A stretch of 64,000 bases of DNA, taken from positions 124,001 to 188,000 of the forward strand of contig JAWKWL010000001.1 of assembly GCA_041397525.1 (NCBI GenBank), written 5' to 3'. Position 1 is the stretch's first letter. Each line of letters starts with the position of its first letter. Shown here piece after piece: positions 1 to 7,862 of the stretch. The DNA comes from BOKV01 sp041397525. Lineage in GTDB: Bacteria > Pseudomonadota > Alphaproteobacteria > Rhizobiales > Rhizobiaceae. Both the position numbers and the translations under genes were made by a program. The notes below the pieces were generated by a model. The model did no database searches. It was not told the DNA's origin and was given only the letters and a program-made list of their open reading frames with translations.

Positions 1-8
1 AGGCATGA

Positions 9-842
9 ATGGTGAAGACAACGACCAATGATCCGGTGACACTATATGGCGGCAGGGTAATGCATGCGCGCATGCAACCTGTTGCGCACCGGTTTTCCTA
101 TGCCATCACTTCGATCCTGGTCGACCTTGACCGGTTGACCGAGGCCAATGCCAAGAGTGCCATTTTTTCGGTCAATCACGCCAATCTCGTATCCTTCAAC
201 GAGCGCCATCATGGCCCTCGGGACGGCTCATCCCTGCGTGACTGGGTTGACGGGCTGATTGCGGCCGCGGGACTGGCAAGGCCGCATTCCGTTTCGCTGC
301 TGTGCTACCCGACGGTGCTTGGCTATACCTTCAATCCGCTGTCAGTCTATTTCTGCAAGGACGCTGCTGGCAGCGTTACCGCGCTGGTCTATCAGGTCCA
401 CAACACATTCGGTGAAAGTCATTCCTATGTCGAGCCGGTTCGCCCCGGCCATGTCAGCCCGGCGGGAATTCGCCAAAGCCGGGCGAAAGGGTTTTATGTG
501 TCACCCTTCATGGAAATGGACATGACCTATCATTTCCGCATCTCGCCGCCAGACAGTTCGGTCGCCCTGCGCATTCTGGAAACAGGCACATCAGGACCGG
601 TCCTTTCAGCTTGTTTCTTCGGCAGGCAAGAACCACTTACAACAAAGTCGCTCAGTGCGGTGGTCTTGAAAACTGCAGGCATTACGTGGAAAACTATCCT
701 GGGGATACATTACGAGGCGTTAAGGCTCTGGCTGAAGGGGCTCAAACTGGTCAGCCGTCCGCCTGCGCCCACGCCAGTAAGCTATCCCTCGCCGTCGACG
801 GCGAATACCATGGCGAACAGACAGCTGGCAGCGGGCGAATGA
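9..842 (+). CDS. DUF1365 family protein
   Basis: A 277-residue protein that matches the DUF1365 family by its N-terminal LYGGRVMHARMQPVAHRF segment and the central LLCYPTVLGYTFNPLSVYF segment. No enzyme activity is established for the family. Its genes very commonly sit between an FAD-dependent amine-oxidase-like gene and a cyclopropane-fatty-acid-synthase-like gene in proteobacteria. That fits here: a TGA stop at 6-8 directly abuts the start, suggesting an upstream co-transcribed gene outside the window, and the 3' end overlaps the next gene as ATGA. I infer a role in lipid modification together with the downstream methyltransferase, possibly in oxidative or photo-oxidative stress. The family call is confident; the function is not known. 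Confidence 0.85.
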   Translation: MVKTTTNDPVTLYGGRVMHARMQPVAHRFSYAITSILVDLDRLTEANAKSAIFSVNHANLVSFNERHHGPRDGSSLRDWVDGLIAAAGLARPHSVSLLCYPTVLGYTFNPLSVYFCKDAAGSVTALVYQVHNTFGESHSYVEPVRPGHVSPAGIRQSRAKGFYVSPFMEMDMTYHFRISPPDSSVALRILETGTSGPVLSACFFGRQEPLTTKSLSAVVLKTAGITWKTILGIHYEALRLWLKGLKLVSRPPAPTPVSYPSPSTANTMANRQLAAGE

Positions 843-2140
843 CGTTCGAATGCCAGGGGAGGCAATTGCAGATGTTGGCAAAAGCTCCGCAATCCACGAA
901 TGCAGCGCAAGGCGGCAGCGAGCCGGTGACGGTGACCCACGAAAACCTGGCTCTTGCATTGCGCGGCCTTCCCTTCAATGTTCGGTTTGTGGTGCAGACA
1001 CTTGTCCGTCTCAAGCTTGGCGCGCTGACCCTGCGCCTGCCAGACGGCCGCGCATTCCATTTCGACGCCCCGCTTGATGGACCATCTGCTGAACTGATCC
1101 TGCACAACTGGCGCATGCCCAGGCGCACGCTGCTTGGCGGTACGATTGGCGCTGCCGAGAGCTACATGGACGGCGACTGGGACAGCCCGGACGTAACGGC
1201 GCTGCTGTCCCTGTTCGGCCTCAACGATGAAGTCGGGCAGGACCTTACCTCGCCGAACTGGTTCAACAACCTTGTCGAGACGGTGCGCCACTGGTGGAAT
1301 GAAAATACACCGGATGGTTCGCGCCGAAACATCGCTGCCCATTATGACCTTGGCAATGCCTTCTACAGCCGCTGGCTCGATCCGAGCATGACCTATTCGT
1401 CTGCGATTTATGAAAAGAGCGAATCCTCCCTCACCCAGGCGCAGGAATCCAAATACCGCTCTCTTGCCGAGCGCGCCGGAATGCGTGAAGGCCACAGCGT
1501 GCTTGAAATCGGGTGCGGTTGGGGGGGATTTGCCGAATATGCTGCCAAACATGTCGGCTGCAAGGTTACAGGTCTCACCATCAGCCGAGAGCAGTTTGAT
1601 TTTGCCCGCGAGCGCATTTTCCGCGAAGGCCTGACCGAGAAGGTCGATATCCGGTTTCAGGACTACCGCGACGAGAAGGGCCAATACGATGCGGTCGCTT
1701 CCATCGAGATGTTCGAGGCGGTTGGCGAGAAATATTGGCCAACCTATTTCGAACGCGTCAGCGACTGCCTGAAAAACGGTGGCCGCGCTGGTCTGCAGAT
1801 CATCACTATTGCCGAGCGGCATTTCGAGCAGTATCGCCGCCGGCCAGACTTTATCCAGCGCTACATCTTCCCGGGGGGAATGCTTCCCCCGCCTTCGAAA
1901 TTGCTGCAACTGGGCAAGCGCGCTGGCCTGACGCAGGTGGCCGAGCGCGTTTTCCCGCTCGACTATGCCAGGACGCTGGCCGAATGGCGGCACAGTTTCA
2001 TCGAGAAATGGGAAGATATTCGCACGCTCGGCTTTGACGAGAGGTTCAGGCGGATGTGGGAATTCTACCTGCATTACTGCGAGGCAGGCTTCAGGACCGG
2101 CAACATCGATGTTCGCCAGGTCTTCTTCACCCGTTCCTGA
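839..2140 (+). CDS. cfa: Cyclopropane-fatty-acid synthase-like SAM-dependent methyltransferase
   Basis: A 433-residue protein of the CFA synthase/mycolic-acid methyltransferase family, which transfers a methyl(ene) group from S-adenosylmethionine to unsaturated acyl chains of membrane phospholipids. The SAM-binding glycine motif VLEIGCGWGGF lies at residues 221-231, preceded by the family stretch around NIAAHYDLGNAFYSRWLDPS that contacts the substrate pocket, and followed by the IEMFEAVGEKYW segment. The open frame extends further upstream (to 611), but the ATG at 839 overlaps the DUF1365 stop as ATGA, which is the natural start of a translationally coupled gene. An ATG at 872 is an alternative. 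It may be a true CFA synthase or a relative such as the methyltransferases of furan-fatty-acid synthesis; sequence reading alone does not separate them. Confidence 0.9.
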   Translation: MTFECQGRQLQMLAKAPQSTNAAQGGSEPVTVTHENLALALRGLPFNVRFVVQTLVRLKLGALTLRLPDGRAFHFDAPLDGPSAELILHNWRMPRRTLLGGTIGAAESYMDGDWDSPDVTALLSLFGLNDEVGQDLTSPNWFNNLVETVRHWWNENTPDGSRRNIAAHYDLGNAFYSRWLDPSMTYSSAIYEKSESSLTQAQESKYRSLAERAGMREGHSVLEIGCGWGGFAEYAAKHVGCKVTGLTISREQFDFARERIFREGLTEKVDIRFQDYRDEKGQYDAVASIEMFEAVGEKYWPTYFERVSDCLKNGGRAGLQIITIAERHFEQYRRRPDFIQRYIFPGGMLPPPSKLLQLGKRAGLTQVAERVFPLDYARTLAEWRHSFIEKWEDIRTLGFDERFRRMWEFYLHYCEAGFRTGNIDVRQVFFTRS

Positions 2141-2192
2141 TCCCGGAAGTTGACCCGCCCTCCGACCTGATTGCTGCCTGTGCCGGGATGCG

Positions 2193-3020
2193 TCAACGCC
2201 GCCGCTTTGACGACCCTGTTGTCATGCCGACCAGCCAGAAATACAGCCGGTATGGAAGCAGGTTGAGCGCCTTCAATTGCCAGGTGAATCGCTTGGGAAA
2301 AGTAATATCAAAGCCCTGCCCGCGTATGCCTTCGGAAAATGCCTTTGCCGCCTTGTCCACCGGCATCAGGTAGGGCATCGGAAAATCGTTCTTTTTCGTC
2401 AGGGGCGTATCAATGAAACCGGGCGTGCAGACCTGAATGCGGATATTCATCGCATCAAGGTCGAATTTAAGGCTCGATGCCATGTTGATCAGCGCAGCCT
2501 TCGACGCGCCATAGGCGGCACTTTTCGGCAGGCCACCATAACCGGCAGAAGATGAAACGACTACGATCTGGCCCTGTCCCGCTTGTTTCATTGCCAGGAC
2601 TGCAGGAACCAAGCCATTGATAACTCCGAAGAAATTGATCTCCATTGTCTTGTCGAAAGTACCGGCATCCATCTTGAATGCCCGCATCGGATAAAAAGTG
2701 CCGGCATTGAAAACCGCCAATGCCAGCCTGCCGCTTTCCCTGATGATCCGCTCGACGGCAACTTCACAAGCCTGCCGGTCGGTAACATCCAGCGGCAAAG
2801 CCACGATCCGCCCTGCAGCGGACTTCCTGGCATGTTCGGCCGCAAGCGTTTCCAGCTTGTCCGCCGAGCGCGCACTGGCGTAGACGGTATAGCCTTCACC
2901 GGCCAGTTCGCAGGCAAGCGCCTCTCCCAGTCCGGCACTGGTACCGGTTATCCAGGCCGCACCTTTCGACGGGGATGCGTTGAATAGTGCCATTGAACCT
3001 CCAGCCATCAGGAAAGGCAT
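2193..3020 (-). CDS. Short-chain dehydrogenase/reductase (SDR) family
   Basis: A 275-residue classical SDR. The NAD(P)-binding TGTSAGLG motif is at residues 25-32, a variant FNAG replaces the usual NNAG at 104-107, the catalytic serine lies in the VVVSSSAG segment near 157, and the YGASK pair is Y170/K174. The first residues before MALFNAS (start at 2993) may not be translated, so 2993 is an alternative start. The gene converges on the cfa-like gene with a 52-nt gap and lies downstream of the ChrR-like gene on the same strand. SDR genes of this kind recur with DUF1365 and CFA-like genes in alphaproteobacterial stress clusters, so I infer a lipid or aldehyde oxidoreduction step; the substrate is unknown. 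Confidence 0.85.
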   Translation of the reverse strand: MPFLMAGGSMALFNASPSKGAAWITGTSAGLGEALACELAGEGYTVYASARSADKLETLAAEHARKSAAGRIVALPLDVTDRQACEVAVERIIRESGRLALAVFNAGTFYPMRAFKMDAGTFDKTMEINFFGVINGLVPAVLAMKQAGQGQIVVVSSSAGYGGLPKSAAYGASKAALINMASSLKFDLDAMNIRIQVCTPGFIDTPLTKKNDFPMPYLMPVDKAAKAFSEGIRGQGFDITFPKRFTWQLKALNLLPYRLYFWLVGMTTGSSKRRR

Positions 3021-3126
3021 GAGAAACAGCGCCCCAAATGGTGGAAGGGACGACCTTTCGGGCGCCCCTTCCGGTTACCTCAGACTAAGGCCGCGAGGCT
3101 GAGGCCCTGCGCGACCGCAAGTTTTT

Positions 3127-3792
3127 CTACCGACCGAATACGTCGGAAAAAAGTTGTCGGAAAGAACCGGTCAGTTTCAATGGCGCAGTAGTGATGGCAA
3201 AACAGATGCATGGCGCATCGTCATCAGCCACCGGACGGTGATCCACTGTTTCGTCCGCAGCAGCGATGTCGCCGCGCACATAGTGGCCATCATTGTCAAA
3301 AAACCCGCCATCAATCACCAGTGTCAGCTCAGAACCTGAATGCGTGTGCTCAGGAATTGCCCTGCCCGGCCGGATCCAGAACAATCTGGCGTCGCAACCG
3401 TCAATTTCACCAAATGCCACTTCCTTGAAACCCGGCAGTTTGCTGCGCCAAGGGATGGTATCGACGGTAAAACCGGTGAAATCCTGCAATGCGCTTGGCA
3501 TCAAATCGCTGTTGCGGCGCCTTTTTCCAACGGGCGTGGCCTGCGCCGCTTTGCTGTTGAAGATGCGCTCAAGCATGTCACGGTCGTCATTCAGCGGCGC
3601 CGGTGGCATGGTTGAAAGCGCGTCTCCCGACAACATTTCCATGCCAGAGACCAGCGCGCCGCTTTCGGGCCGCATTTCAATATGCGCGCCAATCATGGCA
3701 TGCACAGGCCGTGGCAGGATTCCGGCGCTGTAATGGGCCAGCAAGATATCCAGCGTCTCCGCACTTTTTGCTGAAATCGAACTGCCACTCAT
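3127..3792 (-). CDS. ChrR-like cupin protein with degenerate anti-sigma zinc site
   Basis: A 221-residue protein with the two-part plan of ChrR, the zinc-dependent anti-sigma factor that controls the singlet-oxygen sigma factor RpoE (ECF11). The C-terminal cupin keeps its metal ligands: H149, H151 and E155 in the HTHSGSE motif, and H185 in DHRP. The N-terminal anti-sigma domain is altered. A helix like the canonical one is seen at AHIEMRPESGA (residues 36-46), but the two zinc cysteines expected there are replaced by R41 and S44, and the early histidine is also missing. No ECF sigma factor gene is adjacent, unlike typical rpoE-chrR pairs. It may be an orphan sensor or regulator that no longer binds a sigma factor, or a cupin enzyme derived from ChrR. 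Confidence 0.75.
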   Translation of the reverse strand: MSGSSISAKSAETLDILLAHYSAGILPRPVHAMIGAHIEMRPESGALVSGMEMLSGDALSTMPPAPLNDDRDMLERIFNSKAAQATPVGKRRRNSDLMPSALQDFTGFTVDTIPWRSKLPGFKEVAFGEIDGCDARLFWIRPGRAIPEHTHSGSELTLVIDGGFFDNDGHYVRGDIAAADETVDHRPVADDDAPCICFAITTAPLKLTGSFRQLFSDVFGR

Positions 3793-4099
3793 TCAAAAAA
3801 CCGCCTTGATCGATGACCCTCGAAGGTCGTCCGCAACATTTTGCACACCCTTTACGCCCGAATGTGTCGAGCAGATCACGCGCCATGTGAAAAAACCGTT
3901 CTCAGCCTGTCTGGGATGCAGGGTGACAAGAATCAATGCTCAATCTACAAAACTTGCCAAAAGCCATCCCCAATTGGAACAAATGATGTTTCAATGCCTC
4001 AAATGGCAGCATGTCTTGGCTTGCTGGCTGCATGCCCCCTGTTTACGGTGACCGGCAGAATTCCAACAAGTCAGCAGTTTCAAAGCAGCCGAAAGGAAG
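3793..4099. other. Intergenic region between divergent ChrR-like and cysteine synthase genes
   Basis: A 307-nt non-coding stretch between two divergent starts. It must contain the promoters of both genes. Short open frames cross it, but none has a ribosome binding site or gene-like composition. No clear ECF11-type promoter or repeat was recognised. The purine-rich AAGGAAG just before position 4100 is the ribosome binding site of the cysteine synthase gene. Confidence 0.5.
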
Positions 4100-5137
4100 A
4101 TGATGATCCGCCAGTCCACCCTCGAAGCCATTGGCAACACGCCACTTATCAAACTGAAAAAGGCGTCGGAACTCACAGGTTGCACCATTCTGGGCAAGGC
4201 GGAATTCATGAATCCGGGCCAATCCGTCAAGGACCGCGCCGGGCTTTTCATTATCCAGGATGCCGTCAAAAAGGGATTGTTGAAGCCTGGTGGTGTCGTT
4301 GTCGAGGGAACTGCCGGAAATACCGGCATAGGCCTGACGGTCGTCGCCAACGCGCTCGGCTTTCGCACCGTGATCGTCATTCCAGAGACCCAGAGCCAGG
4401 AAAAGAAGGACATGCTTCGCCTGCTGGGCGCAGCATTGATCGAGGTTCCGGCGGCCCCCTACAAGAACCCCAACAATTACATCAGGGTTTCCGGCCGGAT
4501 CGCCGAGCAACTGGCCAAGACCGAGCCTAATGGCGCGATATGGGCAAACCAGTTTGACAATACTGCCAATCGCGAAGGTCATGTTCGCACAACCGCGCCC
4601 GAAATCTGGCAGGACACTGGCGGAAAAATTGACGGCTTCGTATCGGCCGTCGGTACTGGTGGCACGCTGGCAGGCGTAGGCACCGGACTCAAGGGCTTCA
4701 ACAAGGATGTCACGATTGCCCTGGCCGACCCGTATGGTGCAGCACTTTATTCGTTCTACACCAATGGAGAGTTGAAATCCGAGGGAGGTTCGATCACCGA
4801 AGGCATTGGCCAGGGACGCATCACTGCCAACCTCGAGGGCTTCCGGCCCGACGCAGCCTTTCTCATCCCCGACAGCGAAGCAATCCCGATAGTTTTCGAC
4901 CTGCTCGAACATGAAGGCCTGTGCCTTGGCGGCTCGTCCGGTATCAACATTGCAGGCGCCATACGCCTTGCCAGGGAAATGGGTCCGGGAAAAACCATCG
5001 TGACCATTCTTTGTGACTACGGCACACGCTACCAGTCGAAATTGTTCAATCCCGACTTCCTGCGCTCCAAAGAGCTGCCGGTGCCGGAATGGCTGGAGCG
5101 CAAGTCAAAAATCGCCATTCCATTCGTGGAGGCGTGA
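4100..5137 (+). CDS. cysK: Cysteine synthase A (PLP-dependent O-acetylserine sulfhydrylase family)
   Basis: A 345-residue fold-type II PLP enzyme that makes L-cysteine from O-acetylserine and sulfide. The PLP lysine is K44 in NPGQSVKDRAG, and the phosphate-binding glycine loop is VGTGGTLAGVG. The substrate loop reads EGTAGNTGIG, whereas classical CysK has a TSGNTG core, so the loop serine is alanine. The protein is some 20-35 residues longer than classical CysK, with a longer C-terminus. The ATG at 4100 is preceded by AAGGAAG; the next codon is also ATG (4103). It leads a co-directional run with alanyl-tRNA editing, GFA, sulfurtransferase and acetyltransferase genes, which fits sulfur amino acid metabolism. 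A cystathionine-synthase-like activity is a possible alternative. Confidence 0.88.
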   Translation: MMIRQSTLEAIGNTPLIKLKKASELTGCTILGKAEFMNPGQSVKDRAGLFIIQDAVKKGLLKPGGVVVEGTAGNTGIGLTVVANALGFRTVIVIPETQSQEKKDMLRLLGAALIEVPAAPYKNPNNYIRVSGRIAEQLAKTEPNGAIWANQFDNTANREGHVRTTAPEIWQDTGGKIDGFVSAVGTGGTLAGVGTGLKGFNKDVTIALADPYGAALYSFYTNGELKSEGGSITEGIGQGRITANLEGFRPDAAFLIPDSEAIPIVFDLLEHEGLCLGGSSGINIAGAIRLAREMGPGKTIVTILCDYGTRYQSKLFNPDFLRSKELPVPEWLERKSKIAIPFVEA

Positions 5138-5139
5138 AC

Positions 5140-5883
5140 ATGGCCTTCGAAACAAGACTGGCATTTCTCGACGACGCATATCTCACCGCATGCGAAGGTA
5201 CTGTCCTTGCCATCAATGAGCGCGGCGGCATTATCCTTGATGAAACCAATTTCTACGCAACCAGCGGCGGCCAGCCCGGCGACACCGGACATCTGGAACG
5301 CGCTGATGGCTCCATCATCAAGATTGCAGCGACTGTAACCGGCGAGACCAAGCAGGAAATCATCCTGGTGCCGGATCCCGGCCAGCCGGTTCCCGAGGTC
5401 GGCGAAAAATTGGTGGGCCATATCGACTGGGAGCGGCGCTACAAGCTGATGCGCATGCACACTGCCTGCCATGTGCTGTCGGTAGTGTGCCCCTACCCGA
5501 TCACTTCTGCCAATATCACCGAAGATGAAAGCCGGGTTGATCTCGACCTGCCCGAAGCTGGCATCACCAAGGAAGATGTCTCCGCCATGATGATGGAAAT
5601 CATCAATGCCAATCACCCTGTCTGGACGCAATGGATCAGCGAGGCCGAGCTTGACGCCAATCCGGGCATCGTGAAATCCAAGAATGTTCGCCCGCCAAGC
5701 GGCGCCGGTCGGATCCGTCTGGTTGCTATCGGTGAAAACGCCTCGATTGACAGCCAGCCCTGCGGCGGCACCCATGTCAGCGAAACCGCCGAAGTCGGCG
5801 ATGTTCACATCGGCAAGATCGAGAAAAAGGGTCGCGAGAACCGCCGCTTCCGCATCCGCTTCGGCGCATATCCCAACGATTGA
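5140..5883 (+). CDS. Alanyl-tRNA editing protein (AlaX family)
   Basis: A 247-residue stand-alone editing domain related to the C-terminal part of alanyl-tRNA synthetase. It hydrolyses mischarged tRNA-Ala (Ser- or Gly-tRNA-Ala). The zinc ligands are visible: H107 and H111 in MHTACHV, and C208 and H212 in QPCGGTHV. The N-terminal beta-barrel with NFYATSGGQPGDTG (residues 37-50) makes it an AlaX-M-like, medium-length form. The open frame starts further upstream, but the ATG at 5140 begins 3 nt after the cysteine synthase stop and follows the GTGGAGG ribosome binding site contained in the end of that gene. Tight spacing suggests co-transcription with cysK. Confidence 0.9.
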   Translation: MAFETRLAFLDDAYLTACEGTVLAINERGGIILDETNFYATSGGQPGDTGHLERADGSIIKIAATVTGETKQEIILVPDPGQPVPEVGEKLVGHIDWERRYKLMRMHTACHVLSVVCPYPITSANITEDESRVDLDLPEAGITKEDVSAMMMEIINANHPVWTQWISEAELDANPGIVKSKNVRPPSGAGRIRLVAIGENASIDSQPCGGTHVSETAEVGDVHIGKIEKKGRENRRFRIRFGAYPND

Positions 5884-5892
5884 GGGCTGCCT

Positions 5893-6366
5893 ATGAAACT
5901 CGAAGGGTCCTGCCATTGCGGTGCGGTTCGGTTCCGGCTGGAATCCAACACTCCCATTCCATATCAACGCTGCTACTGCTCGATCTGCCGCAAGACAGCC
6001 GGTGGCGGCGGCTATGCCATCAACATCATGGGATGGGCCGACAGCCTCGAAGTCGAGGGCGAAGACAATATCAATGTCTACCATGCCGTGGTCGATGGGG
6101 TTGAAAGCCCGCTGGAGCGCCGTTTTTGCAGCAAATGCGGATCAGCCTTGTGGGTCTATCACGACAAGTGGCCGGACCTCGTTCATCCATTTGCCTCCGC
6201 CATCGATACGCCATTGCCGAAGCCGGGCGAACATTCCCACATCATGCTGGAATTCAAGGCCGGTTGGATCGAGGTGCCCGAAGGCCCGGCTCATGTTCAT
6301 TTCCAGTCCTATCCCGACAAGTCGATCGAAGTTTGGCACGACCGCCAGAAAGCCGGTGACAAATGA
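5893..6366 (+). CDS. GFA family (CENP-V/Mss4-fold) zinc protein
   Basis: A 157-residue protein of the GFA family, named after glutathione-dependent formaldehyde-activating enzyme. Zinc-binding cysteines are seen in GSCHCGAVRF near the N-terminus, in RCYCSICRKTAGG around residues 28-40, and in FCSKCGSALW around residues 78-87. Most family members, including this one, have no demonstrated reaction; binding of glutathione adducts is possible. The start lies 9 nt after the editing-protein stop, and the stop overlaps the sulfurtransferase start as ATGA, so it is part of the same operon-like run. Confidence 0.88.
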   Translation: MKLEGSCHCGAVRFRLESNTPIPYQRCYCSICRKTAGGGGYAINIMGWADSLEVEGEDNINVYHAVVDGVESPLERRFCSKCGSALWVYHDKWPDLVHPFASAIDTPLPKPGEHSHIMLEFKAGWIEVPEGPAHVHFQSYPDKSIEVWHDRQKAGDK

Positions 6367-7250
6367 GCGAACGCAGCCATCTCATCATCACCGCAGACGA
6401 ATTGCAGGCAATGCTGGGTTCACCAAACCTGCGCGTGATCGACGGTTCGTGGTATTTGCCCGCACAAAACCGCGATGCCCGGGCGGAGTTTCTCGAAGCA
6501 CGCATTCCCGGTGCCGTCCGGTTCGACATAGACGGGGTTTCCGACAGGTCCTCGCTGCTGCCGCACATGCTTCCCTCACCTGAAGCCTTTGCCGAAGCAG
6601 TGGGAGCAATGGGCATTTCCGCGGAAAACGGCATTGTTGTCTATGACGGGCCTGGCCTGTTTTCCGCCGCAAGGGTCTGGTGGACCTTCACCATCATGGG
6701 CGCGAAATCGGTGCGCATCCTCGATGGCGGGTTCGACCGGTGGAAGGCAGAGGGCCGCCCGGTTGAAACCGGCGAACCTGCCTTGCCCGCTCCGGCTGTT
6801 TTCAACGCGAAGCCTGATCTTTCACGTGTGCGATCAATTGGCGACATGCGTGCCAATCTCAAATCCGGGAACGCACAAGTCTTCGACGCACGCCCGTTTC
6901 CACGCTTCTGTGGCACGGCACCCGAGCCACGACCTGGTCTGCGCTCCGGCCATATTCCAGGCTCCCAACCGGTCCCCGCCACGGATCTCATCTCGGACGG
7001 AAAACTCAAGCCGCTCGACGAGCTGCGCGAAATTCTTGATTCAGTTTCTCTTGCCATGGATCGCCCGGCCATTACCACCTGCGGCTCCGGCGTGACTGCC
7101 GCCGTGATCTCGTTGGCACTCGAAAGCATCGGCCATCCCGATCACGCGCTTTATGACGGGTCGTGGGCGGAATGGGGCCAGGCAGATGACGCGCCACTCG
7201 CGCAATGGCTCGACGGCACACTTGCCGGCAAGACTTCAGTACGGGAATAG
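6363..7250 (+). CDS. sseA: 3-mercaptopyruvate sulfurtransferase (rhodanese family)
   Basis: A 295-residue two-domain rhodanese protein that transfers sulfur from 3-mercaptopyruvate to thiol or cyanide acceptors. The active-site loop CGSGVTA, with catalytic C240, is the diagnostic loop of mercaptopyruvate sulfurtransferases rather than thiosulfate sulfurtransferases (CRxGxR type). The N-terminal rhodanese domain lacks the cysteine, as usual. ATGA overlap with the GFA gene indicates translational coupling. With cysK upstream, the run links cysteine synthesis to cysteine-derived sulfur transfer. Confidence 0.92.
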   Translation: MSERSHLIITADELQAMLGSPNLRVIDGSWYLPAQNRDARAEFLEARIPGAVRFDIDGVSDRSSLLPHMLPSPEAFAEAVGAMGISAENGIVVYDGPGLFSAARVWWTFTIMGAKSVRILDGGFDRWKAEGRPVETGEPALPAPAVFNAKPDLSRVRSIGDMRANLKSGNAQVFDARPFPRFCGTAPEPRPGLRSGHIPGSQPVPATDLISDGKLKPLDELREILDSVSLAMDRPAITTCGSGVTAAVISLALESIGHPDHALYDGSWAEWGQADDAPLAQWLDGTLAGKTSVRE

Positions 7251-7253
7251 GTG

Positions 7254-7793
7254 ATGGCGCAAAAAGGCAGAAAACCCGAAACCCTCACCGCGCATGTGAC
7301 CCACCTGGAAATGCGGGCACCGGCCCATCGCCGTGTAGCCATGCCCTCTCGCCCGCGCCTCGCCGTCATGCGCAGCGAGAACATGCCCGTCGCCTTCTAT
7401 CGCTATCTCTATGAGCAGGTAGGCAAGCAGCATCACTGGTACTTGCGGCGCGTCATGAACGACAGTGATCTCGCCGCAATCATCCATGCAAAGACCACCG
7501 AAATTTCGGTCGTATACGCCAATGGCTCACCGGCCGGCTTCTTCGAACTCGACTGTTCACGAAAGCCGGAAGAGGTCGAGCTTGCATATTTCGGATTGTG
7601 CAGTGACTTCACTGGCATGGGTTTTGGCAAATGGTTTCTTGCCACAGCAATCGACGCGGCCTGGTCACATGAACCGGCAAAGGTCACCGTCCACACCAAC
7701 ACGCTCGACCATCCCGCCGCCTTGCCGCTGTACCAGAAGCTCGGTTTCGAGCCGGTGGGCAAAAGCGAGGAAACCGTAACTGCGTGGGAATGA
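7254..7793 (+). CDS. GNAT family N-acetyltransferase
   Basis: A 179-residue acetyl-CoA-dependent acetyltransferase. The acetyl-CoA-binding motif is GMGFGKWFLATAI near residues 120-133, and the C-terminal HPAALPLYQKLGF is the usual motif B/C segment. The substrate cannot be told. A GTG at 7251 directly abuts the sulfurtransferase stop, but the ATG at 7254 has better spacing from the GGGAA element and is preferred. It is the last gene of the rightward run and ends at a strong stem-loop. Confidence 0.85.
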   Translation: MAQKGRKPETLTAHVTHLEMRAPAHRRVAMPSRPRLAVMRSENMPVAFYRYLYEQVGKQHHWYLRRVMNDSDLAAIIHAKTTEISVVYANGSPAGFFELDCSRKPEEVELAYFGLCSDFTGMGFGKWFLATAIDAAWSHEPAKVTVHTNTLDHPAALPLYQKLGFEPVGKSEETVTAWE

Positions 7794-7807
7794 TTTCCAA
7801 ACAAAAA

Positions 7808-7829
7808 CCGGAGGTCTTGCGACCTCCGG
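7808..7829. terminator. Bidirectional intrinsic terminator
   Basis: A perfect 9-bp stem (CCGGAGGTC / GACCTCCGG) with a TTGC loop lies between the converging GNAT and alanine dehydrogenase genes. On the minus strand it is followed by GGTTTTTG, a good U tract for ald; on the plus strand by CCAATTTT, a weaker one. Confidence 0.8.
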
Positions 7830-7862
7830 CCAATTTTCACCACTGCTGACCTTCGATGAAGA

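Noticed and set aside
782..2074. Long antisense open frame (430 codons) opposite the CFA-like gene
   Set aside because: It is a shadow of the high-GC coding strand; the plus-strand product has clear family motifs and the antisense product has none.
3043..3072. GGAAGGG/CCCTTCC hairpin between the SDR and ChrR-like genes
   Set aside because: No T run on either strand and a weak, long loop; insufficient to call a terminator.
5029..6084. 351-codon antisense frame opposite the AlaX and GFA genes
   Set aside because: Mirror frame of two genuine genes, with no recognisable domain.
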